From CAG-873 sp910578365 (GTDB lineage Bacteria; Bacteroidota; Bacteroidia; Bacteroidales; Muribaculaceae): a DNA stretch of 64,000 nt. How positions within the stretch are numbered: position 1 is the first letter of the stretch; every line of letters starts with the position of its first letter. Below are positions 1 through 8,130 of this stretch, in pieces. The stretch lies in assembly GCA_951635545.1 (NCBI GenBank), contig OX620685.1:1178001-1242000 (forward strand). Direction: 5' to 3'. The notes beneath the pieces are model-generated. The model ran no database searches. It was given only the letters and a program-made list of their open reading frames with translations, and was not told the origin of the DNA. A program made the translations under genes and the position numbers.

Positions 1-135
1 ACACTGGAGCTTGAAACCTATGTCACGGACCGTATCGTGCTGCTCGCCAGTGTCAGGGAACGTGCCCTGTGGGGAGGTTCATTATCCGTGTTCACTACGC
101 AATTCGGGCTGGGCGTGAAATTTATCATCAATTAA
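1..135 (+). CDS. traO: TraO, conjugative transfer outer-membrane protein (C-terminal end only)
   Basis: The first 44 codons read in frame 1 and stop with TAA at 133-135. The tail contains the segments LLASVRERALWG and FTTQFGLGVKFIIN, which I recognise as the C-terminus of the Bacteroides conjugative-transposon TraO family, an outer-membrane barrel-like protein of the transfer apparatus. The alternating hydrophobic pattern ending in a polar residue suits a last beta strand. traP follows after 13 bases, the usual gene order. The rest of the gene lies outside the window, so only the family assignment can be given. Confidence 0.8.
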   Translation, partial: TLELETYVTDRIVLLASVRERALWGGSLSVFTTQFGLGVKFIIN

Positions 136-148
136 AACATCACGGATT

Positions 149-1024
149 ATGAATATAGAAGATATAAGGAAGATTCCCATTACGGATTTTCTGGCACGGA
201 TGGGACATGAGCCGACGGCCCGGAAAGGGAATGAATGGTGGTATTCCGCCCCTTATCGGGAAGAACGGACACCGTCGTTCAGGGTGAATATTCTAAAGAA
301 TGTGTGGCAGGACTTCGGCATCGGGCGTGGCGGGGATATATTCTCGCTTGCAGGAGAAATCATTGGCAGCGGTGATTTCAAGTCGCAGGCTAAATTCATT
401 TCGGAATCATTGGGTGGTATTGTTCCGGAAATAGTTTTCCGTCCGAAAGAAAAATGTTTCGACACCACACTTGGTGAAGAGAATTGCTTCGTGAATGTAC
501 GCATTGAGCCATTGAACAACAAAATCCTGCTCAATTATCTGAAAGAGCGTGGCATTTGCAGCGATGTGGCATTGCCAAACTGTGAGGAAGTCAGATATAC
601 CTTGCATGGCAAGCGGTATTTCTCCATCGGATTCAGAAACATCAGCGGTGGGTATGAGTTGCGCAGCCGCCTGTTCAAGGGCAGTATGTCGCCGAAGGAC
701 ATATCGCTCATCGACAACGGTTCGGACACCTGTAACATTTTCGAGGGGTTCATTGACTATCTCTCATGGATGGTGCTCGGCCTGGGATGCGGCGATGACT
801 ACCTCGTGCTGAACTCGGTGGCTTTATTGGAACGCTCGTATGGTTTCCTTGACAAGTACGACCGGGTCAATTGTTACCTGGACCGTGACGAGGCGGGGCG
901 AAGGACACTGGAAGCCCTCCGCAAACGCTACGGCAACAAGATAGAGGACTGTTCCTCCCTGTACAAGGGATTCAAGGATTTGAACGAATACCTGCAACAT
1001 TGGGAAGGAATTATTGAACAATAG
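149..1024 (+). CDS. traP: TraP, CHC2/Toprim primase-like protein of the conjugative transposon
   Basis: This 291-residue protein has two parts. Residues 1-75 form a CHC2-type primase N-domain (WYSAPYREERTPSFRV, then WQDFGIGRGGDI), but the zinc-binding Cys/His residues of cellular DnaG are absent, as in other TraP proteins. Residues 195-250 form a Toprim fold with the catalytic Glu in IFEGFIDYLS (E199) and the DxD pair in CYLDRDEAG (D245, D247). The family is thought to prime replication of the transferred strand; that role is inferred from homology. The gene sits 13 bases after traO, as expected in a tra operon. Immediately after its stop the operon is cut by an insertion sequence. Confidence 0.9.
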   Translation: MNIEDIRKIPITDFLARMGHEPTARKGNEWWYSAPYREERTPSFRVNILKNVWQDFGIGRGGDIFSLAGEIIGSGDFKSQAKFISESLGGIVPEIVFRPKEKCFDTTLGEENCFVNVRIEPLNNKILLNYLKERGICSDVALPNCEEVRYTLHGKRYFSIGFRNISGGYELRSRLFKGSMSPKDISLIDNGSDTCNIFEGFIDYLSWMVLGLGCGDDYLVLNSVALLERSYGFLDKYDRVNCYLDRDEAGRRTLEALRKRYGNKIEDCSSLYKGFKDLNEYLQHWEGIIEQ

Positions 1025-1044
1025 AAGCAACAACCATTAAAATG

Positions 1045-2415
1045 CAATGATTCGGTAAAAATTACCGAAGTAGTTGAAAGTTAAGTTAATATATCGAATT
1101 GTCAAATACAAATGAATCGCCAAAGCGTTCATTATAAAAACATTAGACAATATGAACGTATTGGCGATTCTCAAAGACTTCACCTTTCGGTGTAAGTCGG
1201 TATTTGAAAATACTACAACCAAGATGAGCAAAAGGTTCCTCAACTGGCTGATTTTAACAATACGCACTGTAGCGTTGATTCCGGGCAAAGTCAATTTTAC
1301 CCGGCTGTCGCGCTATGGCGGTCGTACAGCCAAGACCTTTGCCTCCAATTTCAAGACATCCGTAGACTGGATGAAAGTCAACATAGGTATGGCGCAGGAT
1401 TGTTTTGGACCGGCCGATGACATGGCAGTGGCAATCGATCCGTCGTTCATTTCAAAAGCTGGCAGACTGACATATGGCATAGGCCGTTTCTGGTCAGGGG
1501 TGGCACAACGTGTAAAACGCGGTCTGGAGATAATGGCGATCGGGGCAATAAGTCTGAGTAAACATACATGTGTGATGCTCGGTGCTGTCCAGTCCCCGGA
1601 CTTCAGGACTCTTGAATCTGAGAAACAAATGTCAATGCTTGACTGGTATGTGGCACTTGTCAGGTCAAAGGCGGCAGAGCTGCTCTCACTGACGGATATT
1701 CTGGTTGCCGATGCCTTTTTCTCCAAATATGAGTTTGTAAATGAAGCGATTGGCATGGGATTCCGGTTTGTCGGGAGATTACGTGCCAATTCATATCTCA
1801 GGTATCTGGCCATACCGGATTCCTCCGCCCCGTGCAGACGTGGCAGAAAGAAAAAGTATGGGGAAAAAGTGGATTTCTCCAACCTTGATATGTCCGTGTT
1901 CACTTCATTCATATATGAGGATTCAAAAGGAATCAAAACCCGATGTCACACGGCGGTCGTACATTCGAGGGCATTGAAACGCGACATCCGTATCGTGGTC
2001 TGTCCGGTTGAAAACGCAGACCCTCTTCTTTACTTCTCTACCGACACCGACATGAGACCTGAAAAGATCATCGGTTTCTACCGCACCCGCTTTCAGATTG
2101 AGTTCGGCATACGCGATGCCAAACAGTTTACAGGACTCCAGTCGCAACAGACACGCGACAAAGACCGTCTTGACTTCGCATTCAATCTTTCCTTCACTGC
2201 GCTCAATGTCTGCAAGGAGGTCATAAGGAAAGATTATCCGGATCTTTCGTTAGCACAGTTCAAACGGCTTATGTTTGAATCTTATCTCGCCTCAACAATT
2301 ATTTCGACTTGCGGAAAATCTCCGCATCTCAAAATAATTCAGAAAATAAATCATCGGTTGGCTCAGTTAGCGGCTTAGCCTAGGATGAACAACCTCAAAT
2401 TTTACCGAATCATTG
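1045..2415 (+). mobile_element. IS4-superfamily insertion sequence between traP and traQ
   Basis: The 1371-bp element is bounded by 16-bp perfect inverted repeats, CAATGATTCGGTAAAA at 1045-1060 and its complement at 2400-2415. It is flanked by a 6-bp direct repeat AAAATG (1039-1044 and 2416-2421). One transposase gene fills it. Removing the element and one repeat rejoins traP to traQ with a normal short spacer, so the insertion hit the traQ start codon and the duplication rebuilt it. The 6-bp duplication is shorter than the 9-12 bp usual for several IS4 groups, so the exact subgroup is uncertain. Confidence 0.9.
1152..2378 (+). CDS. IS4-superfamily DDE transposase
   Basis: This 408-residue transposase has the DDE triad of the IS4 group: D96 in AIDPSF, D187 in LVADAFF and E317 in FQIEFGIRDAK. 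The third block fits the Y-(2)-R-(3)-E-(6)-K signature exactly (Y310, R313, E317, K324). A basic stretch (RRGRKKK, residues 229-235) lies between the second and third motifs. No frameshift or internal stop is seen, so the gene is probably functional. It lies in the same direction as the tra genes, 108 bases inside the left inverted repeat. I cannot name the exact IS. Confidence 0.9.
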   Translation: MNVLAILKDFTFRCKSVFENTTTKMSKRFLNWLILTIRTVALIPGKVNFTRLSRYGGRTAKTFASNFKTSVDWMKVNIGMAQDCFGPADDMAVAIDPSFISKAGRLTYGIGRFWSGVAQRVKRGLEIMAIGAISLSKHTCVMLGAVQSPDFRTLESEKQMSMLDWYVALVRSKAAELLSLTDILVADAFFSKYEFVNEAIGMGFRFVGRLRANSYLRYLAIPDSSAPCRRGRKKKYGEKVDFSNLDMSVFTSFIYEDSKGIKTRCHTAVVHSRALKRDIRIVVCPVENADPLLYFSTDTDMRPEKIIGFYRTRFQIEFGIRDAKQFTGLQSQQTRDKDRLDFAFNLSFTALNVCKEVIRKDYPDLSLAQFKRLMFESYLASTIISTCGKSPHLKIIQKINHRLAQLAA

Positions 2416-2418
2416 AAA

Positions 2419-2982
2419 ATGACAATGAACATGAAAAAAAGAAATAAACAAAATGCGTTTGCCGCTATCTTTTCGGCAATGCTTGCGACTGTAGTGGCAA
2501 TAGCCTTGGTATCCTGTGACAATGAGCTGGATGTGCAGCAGGGATATCCCTTCACGGTGGAAACAATGCCCGTACCCAAACGTATCGTGAAAGGCGAGAC
2601 CGTGGAAATACGGTGCGAACTCAAACGTGAGGGACGGTTCTCCGATGCACGGTACACCGTCCGCTATTTCCAGCCTGACGGCAAAGGCTCGCTCCGCATG
2701 GACGACGGGATGGTGTTGCTGCCCAACGACCGTTATCCGCTTGACAGGGAGGTGTTCCGGCTGTACTACACTTCCGAGTGCGAGGACCAACAGAGTATTG
2801 ACATATATTTCGAGGACAACAGTGCCCCTGCACAATTATTCCTGCTTAGTTTTGATTTCAACAACGAGAAAAAGGATGACGCGGAAGATGATACGGGAGG
2901 AACCGGCAGAATTCCCCGAACCGGTGGGGAACTTGTGAAAAATCCTTTGGTGAACATTGAAACGGTTACGGTATGCGAGTGA
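2419..2982 (+). CDS. traQ: TraQ, DUF3872 lipoprotein of the conjugative transposon
   Basis: I recognise the DUF3872/TraQ family from the central block QGYPFTVETMPVPKRIVKGE and the DARYTVRYFQPDGKG segment. The N-terminus has a Lys/Arg-rich head, a hydrophobic stretch and a lipobox-like LVSC followed by D, so it is probably a lipoprotein. The start chosen is ATG 2419, inside the IS target duplication; further in-frame ATGs follow at 2425 and 2431. Because the upstream IS replaced the native leader, translation now depends on IS end sequence, where no good ribosome site is visible. The acidic C-terminal tail (KKDDAEDDTG) is probably disordered. The gene overlaps the lysozyme gene by 10 bases. 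Confidence 0.85.
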   Translation: MTMNMKKRNKQNAFAAIFSAMLATVVAIALVSCDNELDVQQGYPFTVETMPVPKRIVKGETVEIRCELKREGRFSDARYTVRYFQPDGKGSLRMDDGMVLLPNDRYPLDREVFRLYYTSECEDQQSIDIYFEDNSAPAQLFLLSFDFNNEKKDDAEDDTGGTGRIPRTGGELVKNPLVNIETVTVCE

Positions 2983-3491
2983 TTGTTGCGGCTATATGCC
3001 TGATTCTAACCTGTAACTGTCTGGTGGCTCATCCACGGGGAGGCGGTGGCTCGCCTCCCACTGCCACGGAAATCCCTGATTCGCTTTTCGAGAGGGCCAT
3101 CGCCTGCATCAAGCGGTTCGAGGGTTGGCATGGAAACCATCTGCCCTATGTAGGTTGGGGTCACAAACTTTTGCCGGGAGAAAAGTTCAGACCGGATATG
3201 AGCAAGGCACAGGCGGATTCATTGCTCAGAGCGGATTTGAGGAAATTGTGCAGGATGTGCAGCCGTTTTGGAAAAGATGCCCTTTTAGTCGCCACCTTGT
3301 CTTATAATGTGGGATATTACCGTGTGGTCGGCTATGGCAAGATACCTAAGAGCAGGCTTATTCAAAAGCTGGAAGCCGGGGATAGGGATATTTACAACGA
3401 GTATGTCTCATTCCGCTGCTACAAGGGGAAAGTGGTACCGAGCATTGAACGGAGAAGGGAAGTGGAATACATGCTGCTGTTTAAGAAGTAA
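2973..3491 (+). CDS. Secreted lysozyme-like (GH24-type) muramidase of the conjugative transposon
   Basis: The 172-residue product has a signal sequence (residues 1-19), a low-complexity Gly/Pro spacer and a phage-lysozyme-like domain. IKRFEGWHG provides the catalytic Glu and PYVGWGHKL resembles the substrate-binding segment of T4-type lysozymes; SYNVGYYRVVG is a further conserved helix. Such enzymes open the peptidoglycan for the conjugation channel. The position after traQ is standard for Bacteroides conjugative transposons. The start overlaps traQ by 10 bases, indicating translational coupling. The tra operon ends here, before the hairpin at 3497-3543. Confidence 0.85.
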   Translation: MRVIVAAICLILTCNCLVAHPRGGGGSPPTATEIPDSLFERAIACIKRFEGWHGNHLPYVGWGHKLLPGEKFRPDMSKAQADSLLRADLRKLCRMCSRFGKDALLVATLSYNVGYYRVVGYGKIPKSRLIQKLEAGDRDIYNEYVSFRCYKGKVVPSIERRREVEYMLLFKK

Positions 3492-3496
3492 AAAAC

Positions 3497-3543
3497 AAGA
3501 GGGAGAATCTTTCGGCACCGGGCCGTCAGGTTCTCCCTCTTTT
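3497..3543. terminator. Bidirectional intrinsic terminator at the end of the tra operon
   Basis: An 11-bp perfect stem (AAGAGGGAGAA at 3497-3507, complement at 3531-3541) is followed by Ts on the plus strand and by a T-rich run on the minus strand (3490-3495 read in reverse). It separates the rightward tra operon from the leftward accessory block. Confidence 0.8.
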
Positions 3544-3567
3544 GTGATTTCAATAGTATCCATCCGC

Positions 3568-4044
3568 TCAGCCTACCGGTATGACGCCCACGATTTCCGC
3601 CTCTTCGGGCAGGCGTGACAACAATAGCTCCGCCATCGCACCGTTCTGCGGAATCAAAGCCGGAAAGTCCGTCTTACCGGGTTTGTATATCTCCGTAGCG
3701 ACATTGTAGAGATCCCAGGCGGTAATCTGTCCCTTTGTCATTACCAGCTTCAGCACCTCTTCCGTGAATACCGATATCTGCCCCTGATTCAAAGGATAGG
3801 TTTCCACGGAAGAAGAAAGGTTCTTGTCCGCGCTGTCGTGGGAAACACGCAATGCCGTCAACAGTCCTATATACATATATATTTCTTCCAAAGAGATAAC
3901 TCTGCGTTTCAATCTCTGTATCCGTTCGATGTCCTCGTTCATGTTCACCTCGAAGTTTGCCATCCAGCCATCCACGGTGTCGAACAACTCTTCTGTAGTC
4001 ACCTTTTTCTTTCCATAATTGCATACGCTTCTTTCCGGAGAAAG
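3568..4044 (-). pseudogene. DUF3871-like protein, C-terminal half (split by IS110 element)
   Basis: The reading frame is open from the IS junction at 4044 to the stop at 3568, starting SPERSVCNYGKKK and containing ELFDTVDGWM and WDLYNVATEIYKPGKTD. It has no start codon of its own apart from an internal GTG at 4002. It is the missing continuation of the N-terminal half at 7286-7735, which ends KICHNQCIL just before the IS. Joined, the halves give about 308 residues, resembling a DUF3871/DUF932-like family found in Bacteroides conjugative transposons. The family name is from memory and tentative. Function is unknown. Confidence 0.75.
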
Positions 4045-4211
4045 TCACTATGTTTGCATCAGATTAGCTGACGGGGCGCTCAACGGGGGCTGTCTGCCCC
4101 CTTGCCGCTAAGGCTTTCCCCCGAGAGGAGTGAGGAGAAAAGATAGACGTAAGGGCAATTGCATGTAAATTTGTAAAAGCAAAATACATTAACAGCAAAA
4201 CCGATACGTCT

Positions 4212-4286
4212 ATGGTACAAAGTAACAAAAAAGATTTCAGCGGACAAAATATCTCTATTGGTATTGACGTCCATCTGAGAACATGG
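4212..4286 (+). pseudogene. IS110-family transposase, N-terminal 25 codons (split by IS3 element)
   Basis: ATG 4212 begins a frame containing ISIGIDVHLRTW, the RuvC-like first motif of IS110 DEDD transposases (D19). The frame is cut at codon 25 (TGG, 4284-4286), which is the IS3 target duplication. It continues in the same frame at 5945. Without the insert the protein would be 356 residues. The short 5' piece alone cannot be functional. Confidence 0.85.
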
Positions 4287-4506
4287 TGTGGCGTCCTGAA
4301 AAATATTGACGGGTCAGAGGGTTTGAGATTATGAATGAATGTTAAACAGTCCGAAGACTGTGGAGACATGCAGGTATGAGCCTGAGATCCCCGAGGTTGG
4401 GGTAAAATCCTCCGGGGCTCGATGCCCCGGGGATTTTTGAGACTTGCAGTGCAATCACCGTCAGTCCCGTCGGTTGGGGTATGCAAAAGTACTGAAAAAT
4501 CTTGAC

Positions 4507-5388
4507 TCATGCAGATTTCAGGTAATATTTTTTCCAGAGCTTACGTCCGGGTACCGCTCCGCGATGCACTTCATCGGGAGTCAGCATGCCGAGACTGAGG
4601 TGCGGTCGGCGGGTATGGTAAGTGTTGATTACATCCTCCAGCACCTGCCGTATGTTGTCCTTCCTTACGTCCATATGCTTCAGAAACTCCTCTTTAAGTA
4701 TGCCGTTTACCCTTTCGGCAATTCCGTTGTTACGTGGGTCGTGCCCTTCCGTCATGCTGATTCGGGCGTGGCGTCTACGAAGCATTTCCACGTAGGGTTT
4801 GGCACAATACTGAAGTCCCTTGTCCGAGTGGTGTATGGGATGCTGACCTCTCCTGCATTGCCTGAAAGCCATCTTCAATGCCGTCATGGCGTTCTCATGC
4901 CGCATGTTATCGGCAATCTCCCATCCCACTATTTTCTTCGAATAGGCATCCGTAATCAGAAACAGATAGTAAAATGTATTCTGATCAGGAAGCCATATAT
5001 ATGTTATGTCGCTTACCCACAACTGGTTTATGTCATCAGGCGCGAAGTCTTTCCGTAGATCCGGATAGACCTTCATTCCGTGATCGGAGAAGGTTGTCCT
5101 TGTCCTGCGGACTCGGGGACGTATCAGAAGATTATGCCTGTTCATGATATCGAACAGGCGGTCACGGCCTATGTCGAGACAGAACTCCTTACGTAACCTG
5201 TCCTTCATCTTTCTGACTCCGAGTGCCGGAAGATCCTCTCGTATCGAGCGAACGCATTCCAGGATGCGGTCTTCGTCAATGGCATCCTTGAACGACCTTT
5301 TGAAAAAGGCATACCACGCTTGTTTAGTCACCCCAAGCAACCCGCATGCCTCGCTGACACTCAGGTCACGGGACATGCGCAAGCGCAT
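4507..5388 (-). CDS. IS3-family transposase OrfB (rve/DDE integrase domain)
   Basis: The 293-residue product carries a helix-turn-helix-like HTH_21 region near the N-terminus and an integrase core with WVSDITYI (first Asp), HHSDKGLQY (second Asp) and NNGIAERVNGILKEEF (catalytic Glu). The ATG at 5388 lies two bases after the orfA stop. Fusion to OrfA by a -1 frameshift at 5406-5412 would add INYQVA before this Met. The frame is intact. Confidence 0.93.
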   Translation of the reverse strand: MRLRMSRDLSVSEACGLLGVTKQAWYAFFKRSFKDAIDEDRILECVRSIREDLPALGVRKMKDRLRKEFCLDIGRDRLFDIMNRHNLLIRPRVRRTRTTFSDHGMKVYPDLRKDFAPDDINQLWVSDITYIWLPDQNTFYYLFLITDAYSKKIVGWEIADNMRHENAMTALKMAFRQCRRGQHPIHHSDKGLQYCAKPYVEMLRRRHARISMTEGHDPRNNGIAERVNGILKEEFLKHMDVRKDNIRQVLEDVINTYHTRRPHLSLGMLTPDEVHRGAVPGRKLWKKYYLKSA

Positions 5389-5390
5389 GG

Positions 5391-5891
5391 CTACTTGGTA
5401 GTTGATTTTTTTGACTGCGCAGGCTTTACAAGCTTCTTGTATTCGGCGATGACACCACTCTGGAACTCTTCACGCAGCTCTGCCTTTTTCCTGTCAGCCT
5501 CCAGTTTCTCTATCTTTCTGGTGGCGGCGTTTAACTTGCGTGTTAGATCCAGTATGGTCTGCTCGGTATCCGTGAGCCTGGTAGTGGGAGAGGTTTTCTT
5601 TGTCATTCCTTTCTTTTTTGTCGTTTGTGCCGGAGTTGCCAGGGACGATATGGCCTTTGTTGTCCGGCATCCGGAGCCGGGAATTAATGCTCCCGTCATG
5701 CGGCGCAGCCATTTGCTGATGCTTGACCGTGTGCCGCGATAGTCCGGGATTGCATTTACTATTGTAAACAATGTCCCGACCGCAAAATTGTATTCCTCGT
5801 CAATCTGACTGAAACTTTTTCCGCTGCTGTGCCAGGCATTGATTGCCGAAATCTGAGATTCGTCCCAGAATTTTTTGTTTTCTTCACACAT
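5391..5891 (-). CDS. IS3-family OrfA (DNA-binding, coiled-coil)
   Basis: The 166-residue protein begins with a helix-turn-helix-like segment (QISAINAWHSSGKSFSQIDE) and ends in a coiled coil (about residues 105-150, TEQTILDLTRKLNAATRKIE...) of the kind that lets IS3 OrfA and OrfAB dimerise. A run of seven As just before its stop provides a frameshift site into orfB. It lies 50 bases inside the right inverted repeat. Confidence 0.85.
   Translation of the reverse strand: MCEENKKFWDESQISAINAWHSSGKSFSQIDEEYNFAVGTLFTIVNAIPDYRGTRSSISKWLRRMTGALIPGSGCRTTKAISSLATPAQTTKKKGMTKKTSPTTRLTDTEQTILDLTRKLNAATRKIEKLEADRKKAELREEFQSGVIAEYKKLVKPAQSKKSTTK
5406..5412 (-). other. A7 slippery sequence for OrfAB frameshift
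   Basis: On the minus strand the end of orfA reads TCA AAA AAA TCA ACT. Slipping back one base on the A7 run gives AAA AAA ATC AAC TAC CAA GTA GCC ATG, which enters the orfB frame without a stop. Programmed -1 frameshifting at A-rich heptamers is the known way IS3 elements make their active transposase. Confidence 0.7.
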
Positions 5892-5944
5892 TTTACTAAA
5901 AAATGTTGAATCTGACGGTCAACACTTTTCCGGACTAGACATGG

Positions 5945-6940
5945 AGTGTCACGGTGCTCACCCCCTCTGGGTTTATGCGCACTCATACTCAAAAGGCTTC
6001 GGCCAAAGAGCTCTTTGAACATTTGAACAAGCATTATCCTAACGGTAGCTACCATGCAGCCTACGAGACGGGGTTTTCGGGCTTCTCGACCTATTATGCC
6101 CTGACTGAGCTTGGTATAAAATGCACCGTGGTACATGCGGCTGACGTTCCGACCACCCAGAAGGAAAAGGTCTCGAAGTCAGACCCGGTGGATTCAAAAA
6201 AGCTGGCCAAAGCCCTTATGCGCGGCGAGCTCGGCAGTGTGTACATTCACTCGAAGGACAGCCTCGATGACCGTGCGCTGGTACGCCACCGCGCCACTAT
6301 TGTGAAGCTTTCCGGCGGCATAAAATCCAGAATCAAGCATCTGCTGTACAACAACGGCGTGGAGTACCCCGAAGAATATTTCCGAAGCAACCGCCACTGG
6401 ACAAGAAGTTTCATAACGTGGTTGCAGAATGACGTGCGGTTGCTCTCCGACACCCGGGTCTCGCTTGACCTGCTCATTGCCGAGGTACTCCATTACAGGG
6501 AACGCCTCCTTGATGTCAACCGCAGATTGCGCTCGCTGGCGCGCAGCGACAGGTATGCCGAGAAATACGGCATCCTGATGTCGGTTCCCGGCATTGGTTC
6601 GACAATTGCCATGAGCCTGCTTACCGAGATTGATGACATCGGTCGCTTCAGTAACCAGCGCCAGTTCGCATCGTTCCTCGGACTCGTGCCGATGATGTCG
6701 TCAAGCGGCGACAAGGAATACGTCGGTGAGAAGACTTTCCGGGGAAACAAATTCCTCGGTCCAAAAATAGTCGAGGCCTCATGGATAGCCATACGGCACG
6801 ACGCGGAACTCTCCGCAAAGTTCGGCGCATTGTGCACTCGCGGAATGAAGTCGCAGGAAGCCATAATCCGGATAGCCCGCAAGCTCTCCAACATAATATT
6901 TTCCGTACTGAAATCAAACCGCAGATATGAATGCCGTTAG
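5945..6940 (+). pseudogene. IS110-family transposase, C-terminal 331 codons
   Basis: The frame continues codon 26 of the gene started at 4212. AAYETGFSGFSTYYALTELG and KSDPVDSKKLAKALM supply the remaining acidic residues of the DEDD RuvC-like domain. PGIGSTIAMSLLTEIDDIGRF, RQFASFLGLVPM and GEKTFRGNKFLG form the C-terminal Tnp_20 domain with its conserved Ser-containing region. A GTG at 5954 could start translation inside this part but would lack the first catalytic Asp. Apart from the IS3 insertion no other damage is visible. Confidence 0.85.
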
Positions 6941-7285
6941 ATAATGCGACACACAAAAGTCTTATAGGCAAATACAGTAAGACGGCTACTCTCGCCTCCT
7001 TGATGAGCCTTGGCTGCATCTAAAAGAAAGGTTGTGGCGTCTTTCCTATTATGCTGAATAAGTAAACTGTCAGCCCGATGGGGCGTGACTGATAGAAGTT
7101 TGCCTGATAGGACTTTTTTTACTACAAGGCATTTCGGGCTCTAACCGATTGCCGGTTATTTGATTGGGGCAGAGGCCTCGATCATGACTCTTTTGTGCCT
7201 ACACAATCGGCACAGAAATATAAGCAATTGATTTTTAACGTTAATCTTTTCTAAATCTCAACGAGAATTTTGGAATACAACATAG
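6941..7285 (+). other. 3' non-coding region of the IS110-family element
   Basis: These 345 bases hold no gene. Two small hairpins are visible (GCCC-gatg-GGGC at 7073-7084; AACCG-attgc-CGGTT at 7143-7157) and a T-run at 7114-7120. IS110-family elements encode a guide ('bridge') RNA in one of their non-coding ends, so this stretch or the 167-bp 5' end (4045-4211, with a GGGGGC/GCCCCC hairpin at 4085-4101) is the likely place for it. The sequence alone does not decide which. Confidence 0.45.
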
Positions 7286-7735
7286 AAGGATGCACTGGTT
7301 ATGGCAGATTTTCACACAAGGGCCTATGGCCGCCTGTACCCCGTCCTGGTGGTAGGCTACGACAAGCGTGGTCGTCAGCTCGTCGGTTTCCCAGTCCTTG
7401 ATGCGGATGGTGGTGAAGATACGGCGGAGTATATGCGCTTCCACCGCCTTTTCCCCGTGGATTTGTTCTACTTGCGGGAGTATGCTCACGCCGGGTTGTG
7501 TCTTGTTCCGGTTCTGGGCGGCGAAGATTTCTTCCACTTCGAAGTCAAGGTTGTGCTTCTCGCAGATATCCATCATGCGTTGGATGACCTGGTAATGGTA
7601 GATGCCCTGTACCGGGTTGTTGTAGATGTCGTTCTCCTTGTAGGTACGCTGCAATGTATCGAAGTCCATCACTTCGATTCCGTTCTGCTGGAAATCAAAC
7701 TGCTGTTGTCTTTCCAATACTGCCAGATTTGCCAT
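7286..7735 (-). pseudogene. DUF3871-like protein, N-terminal half (split by IS110 element)
   Basis: Translation from ATG 7735 gives 150 native residues (starting MANLAVLERQQQFDFQQ) up to KICHNQCIL, after which the frame runs into the IS110 end and stops near 7241. The C-terminal half resumes at 4044. The N-part contains a conserved PGVSILPQVEQIHGE segment and a ...VAYHQDGVQAAIGPCVKICHNQ block that resembles DUF932/DUF3871-type proteins. Function unknown; the gene is inactivated in this copy of the ICE. Confidence 0.75.
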
Positions 7736-7792
7736 AATCTTGAAGTTTATTAAGTTAATACTATGTTGATGTTACTTTTCCTTTTGTTCCGG

Positions 7793-8083
7793 TCAGGTAT
7801 GTATCTGCCATCCGTGGAACGGTTCCAGTGTGACGGCAAAAGACCTGTCCGGTATTCCGTGATAAAGCAGGCCTCCCACGATGCCGGTTCTTCCATCGGG
7901 ATAGCGTTGCGTGAAGCCGAACGAATACGGGGCATGGTCGTAGTAGAGCGATATTTCATTGGGATGGTCGGGATTCTTCTCCCAGCTTTCCAGCCTGTCC
8001 AGGCACTTCTGGAATGAGGTGTCACCGATGGACTCGGCATAGCGTTTTACATTCTCGAAATGTTCTTCATTCAGGATTTTCAT
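7793..8083 (-). CDS. DUF4120 domain protein
   Basis: This 96-residue protein matches the DUF4120 family known from Bacteroides conjugative transposons (ESIGDTSFQKCLDRLESWE, then APYSFGFTQRYPDGRTG and GGLLYHGIPD). No catalytic motif or membrane segment is visible; it should be cytoplasmic. It lies 57 bases upstream of the DUF3871-like gene on the same strand, so both were probably co-transcribed. Its start is 48 bases to the left of the first of three structured palindromes (8131-8301), which may carry its promoter. Function unknown. Confidence 0.85.
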   Translation of the reverse strand: MKILNEEHFENVKRYAESIGDTSFQKCLDRLESWEKNPDHPNEISLYYDHAPYSFGFTQRYPDGRTGIVGGLLYHGIPDRSFAVTLEPFHGWQIHT

Positions 8084-8130
8084 GATTTTTACTTTTTATC
8101 TGTTAAACACGTCCGGCTCCGGGAGCCGGT

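Larger units (their letters stand above)
4287..5941 (-). mobile_element. IS3-family insertion sequence nested in the IS110 transposase
   Basis: The 1655-bp element has TG...CA ends with imperfect inverted repeats of about 30 bp (TGTGGCGTCCTGAAAAATAT at 4287 against TGTCTAGTCCGGAAAAGTGT read inward from 5941). It is flanked by a 3-bp direct repeat TGG (4284-4286 and 5942-5944). Excision restores the IS110 frame through ...LRTW-SVTVL. It carries orfA and orfB on the minus strand with a frameshift site between them. A GC-rich hairpin at 4407-4437 followed by Ts lies between orfB and the left end. Confidence 0.9.
4045..7285 (+). mobile_element. IS110-family element, interrupted by an IS3-family element
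   Basis: The borders come from where the two halves of the DUF3871-like gene resume: AAG at 4042-4044 on the left and AAG at 7286-7288 on the right. Without the nested IS3 element (1655 bp plus a 3-bp duplication) the element is about 1583 bp, within the IS110-family range. There are no obvious terminal inverted repeats, as is usual for this family. Non-coding stretches are 167 bp at the 5' end and 345 bp at the 3' end. AAG may be a 3-bp duplication or the recombination core. Confidence 0.8.

Noticed and set aside
4407..4437. GC-rich hairpin inside the IS3 element as a separate RNA gene
   Set aside because: It fits an intrinsic terminator or protective hairpin of the IS; no evidence for an independent RNA.
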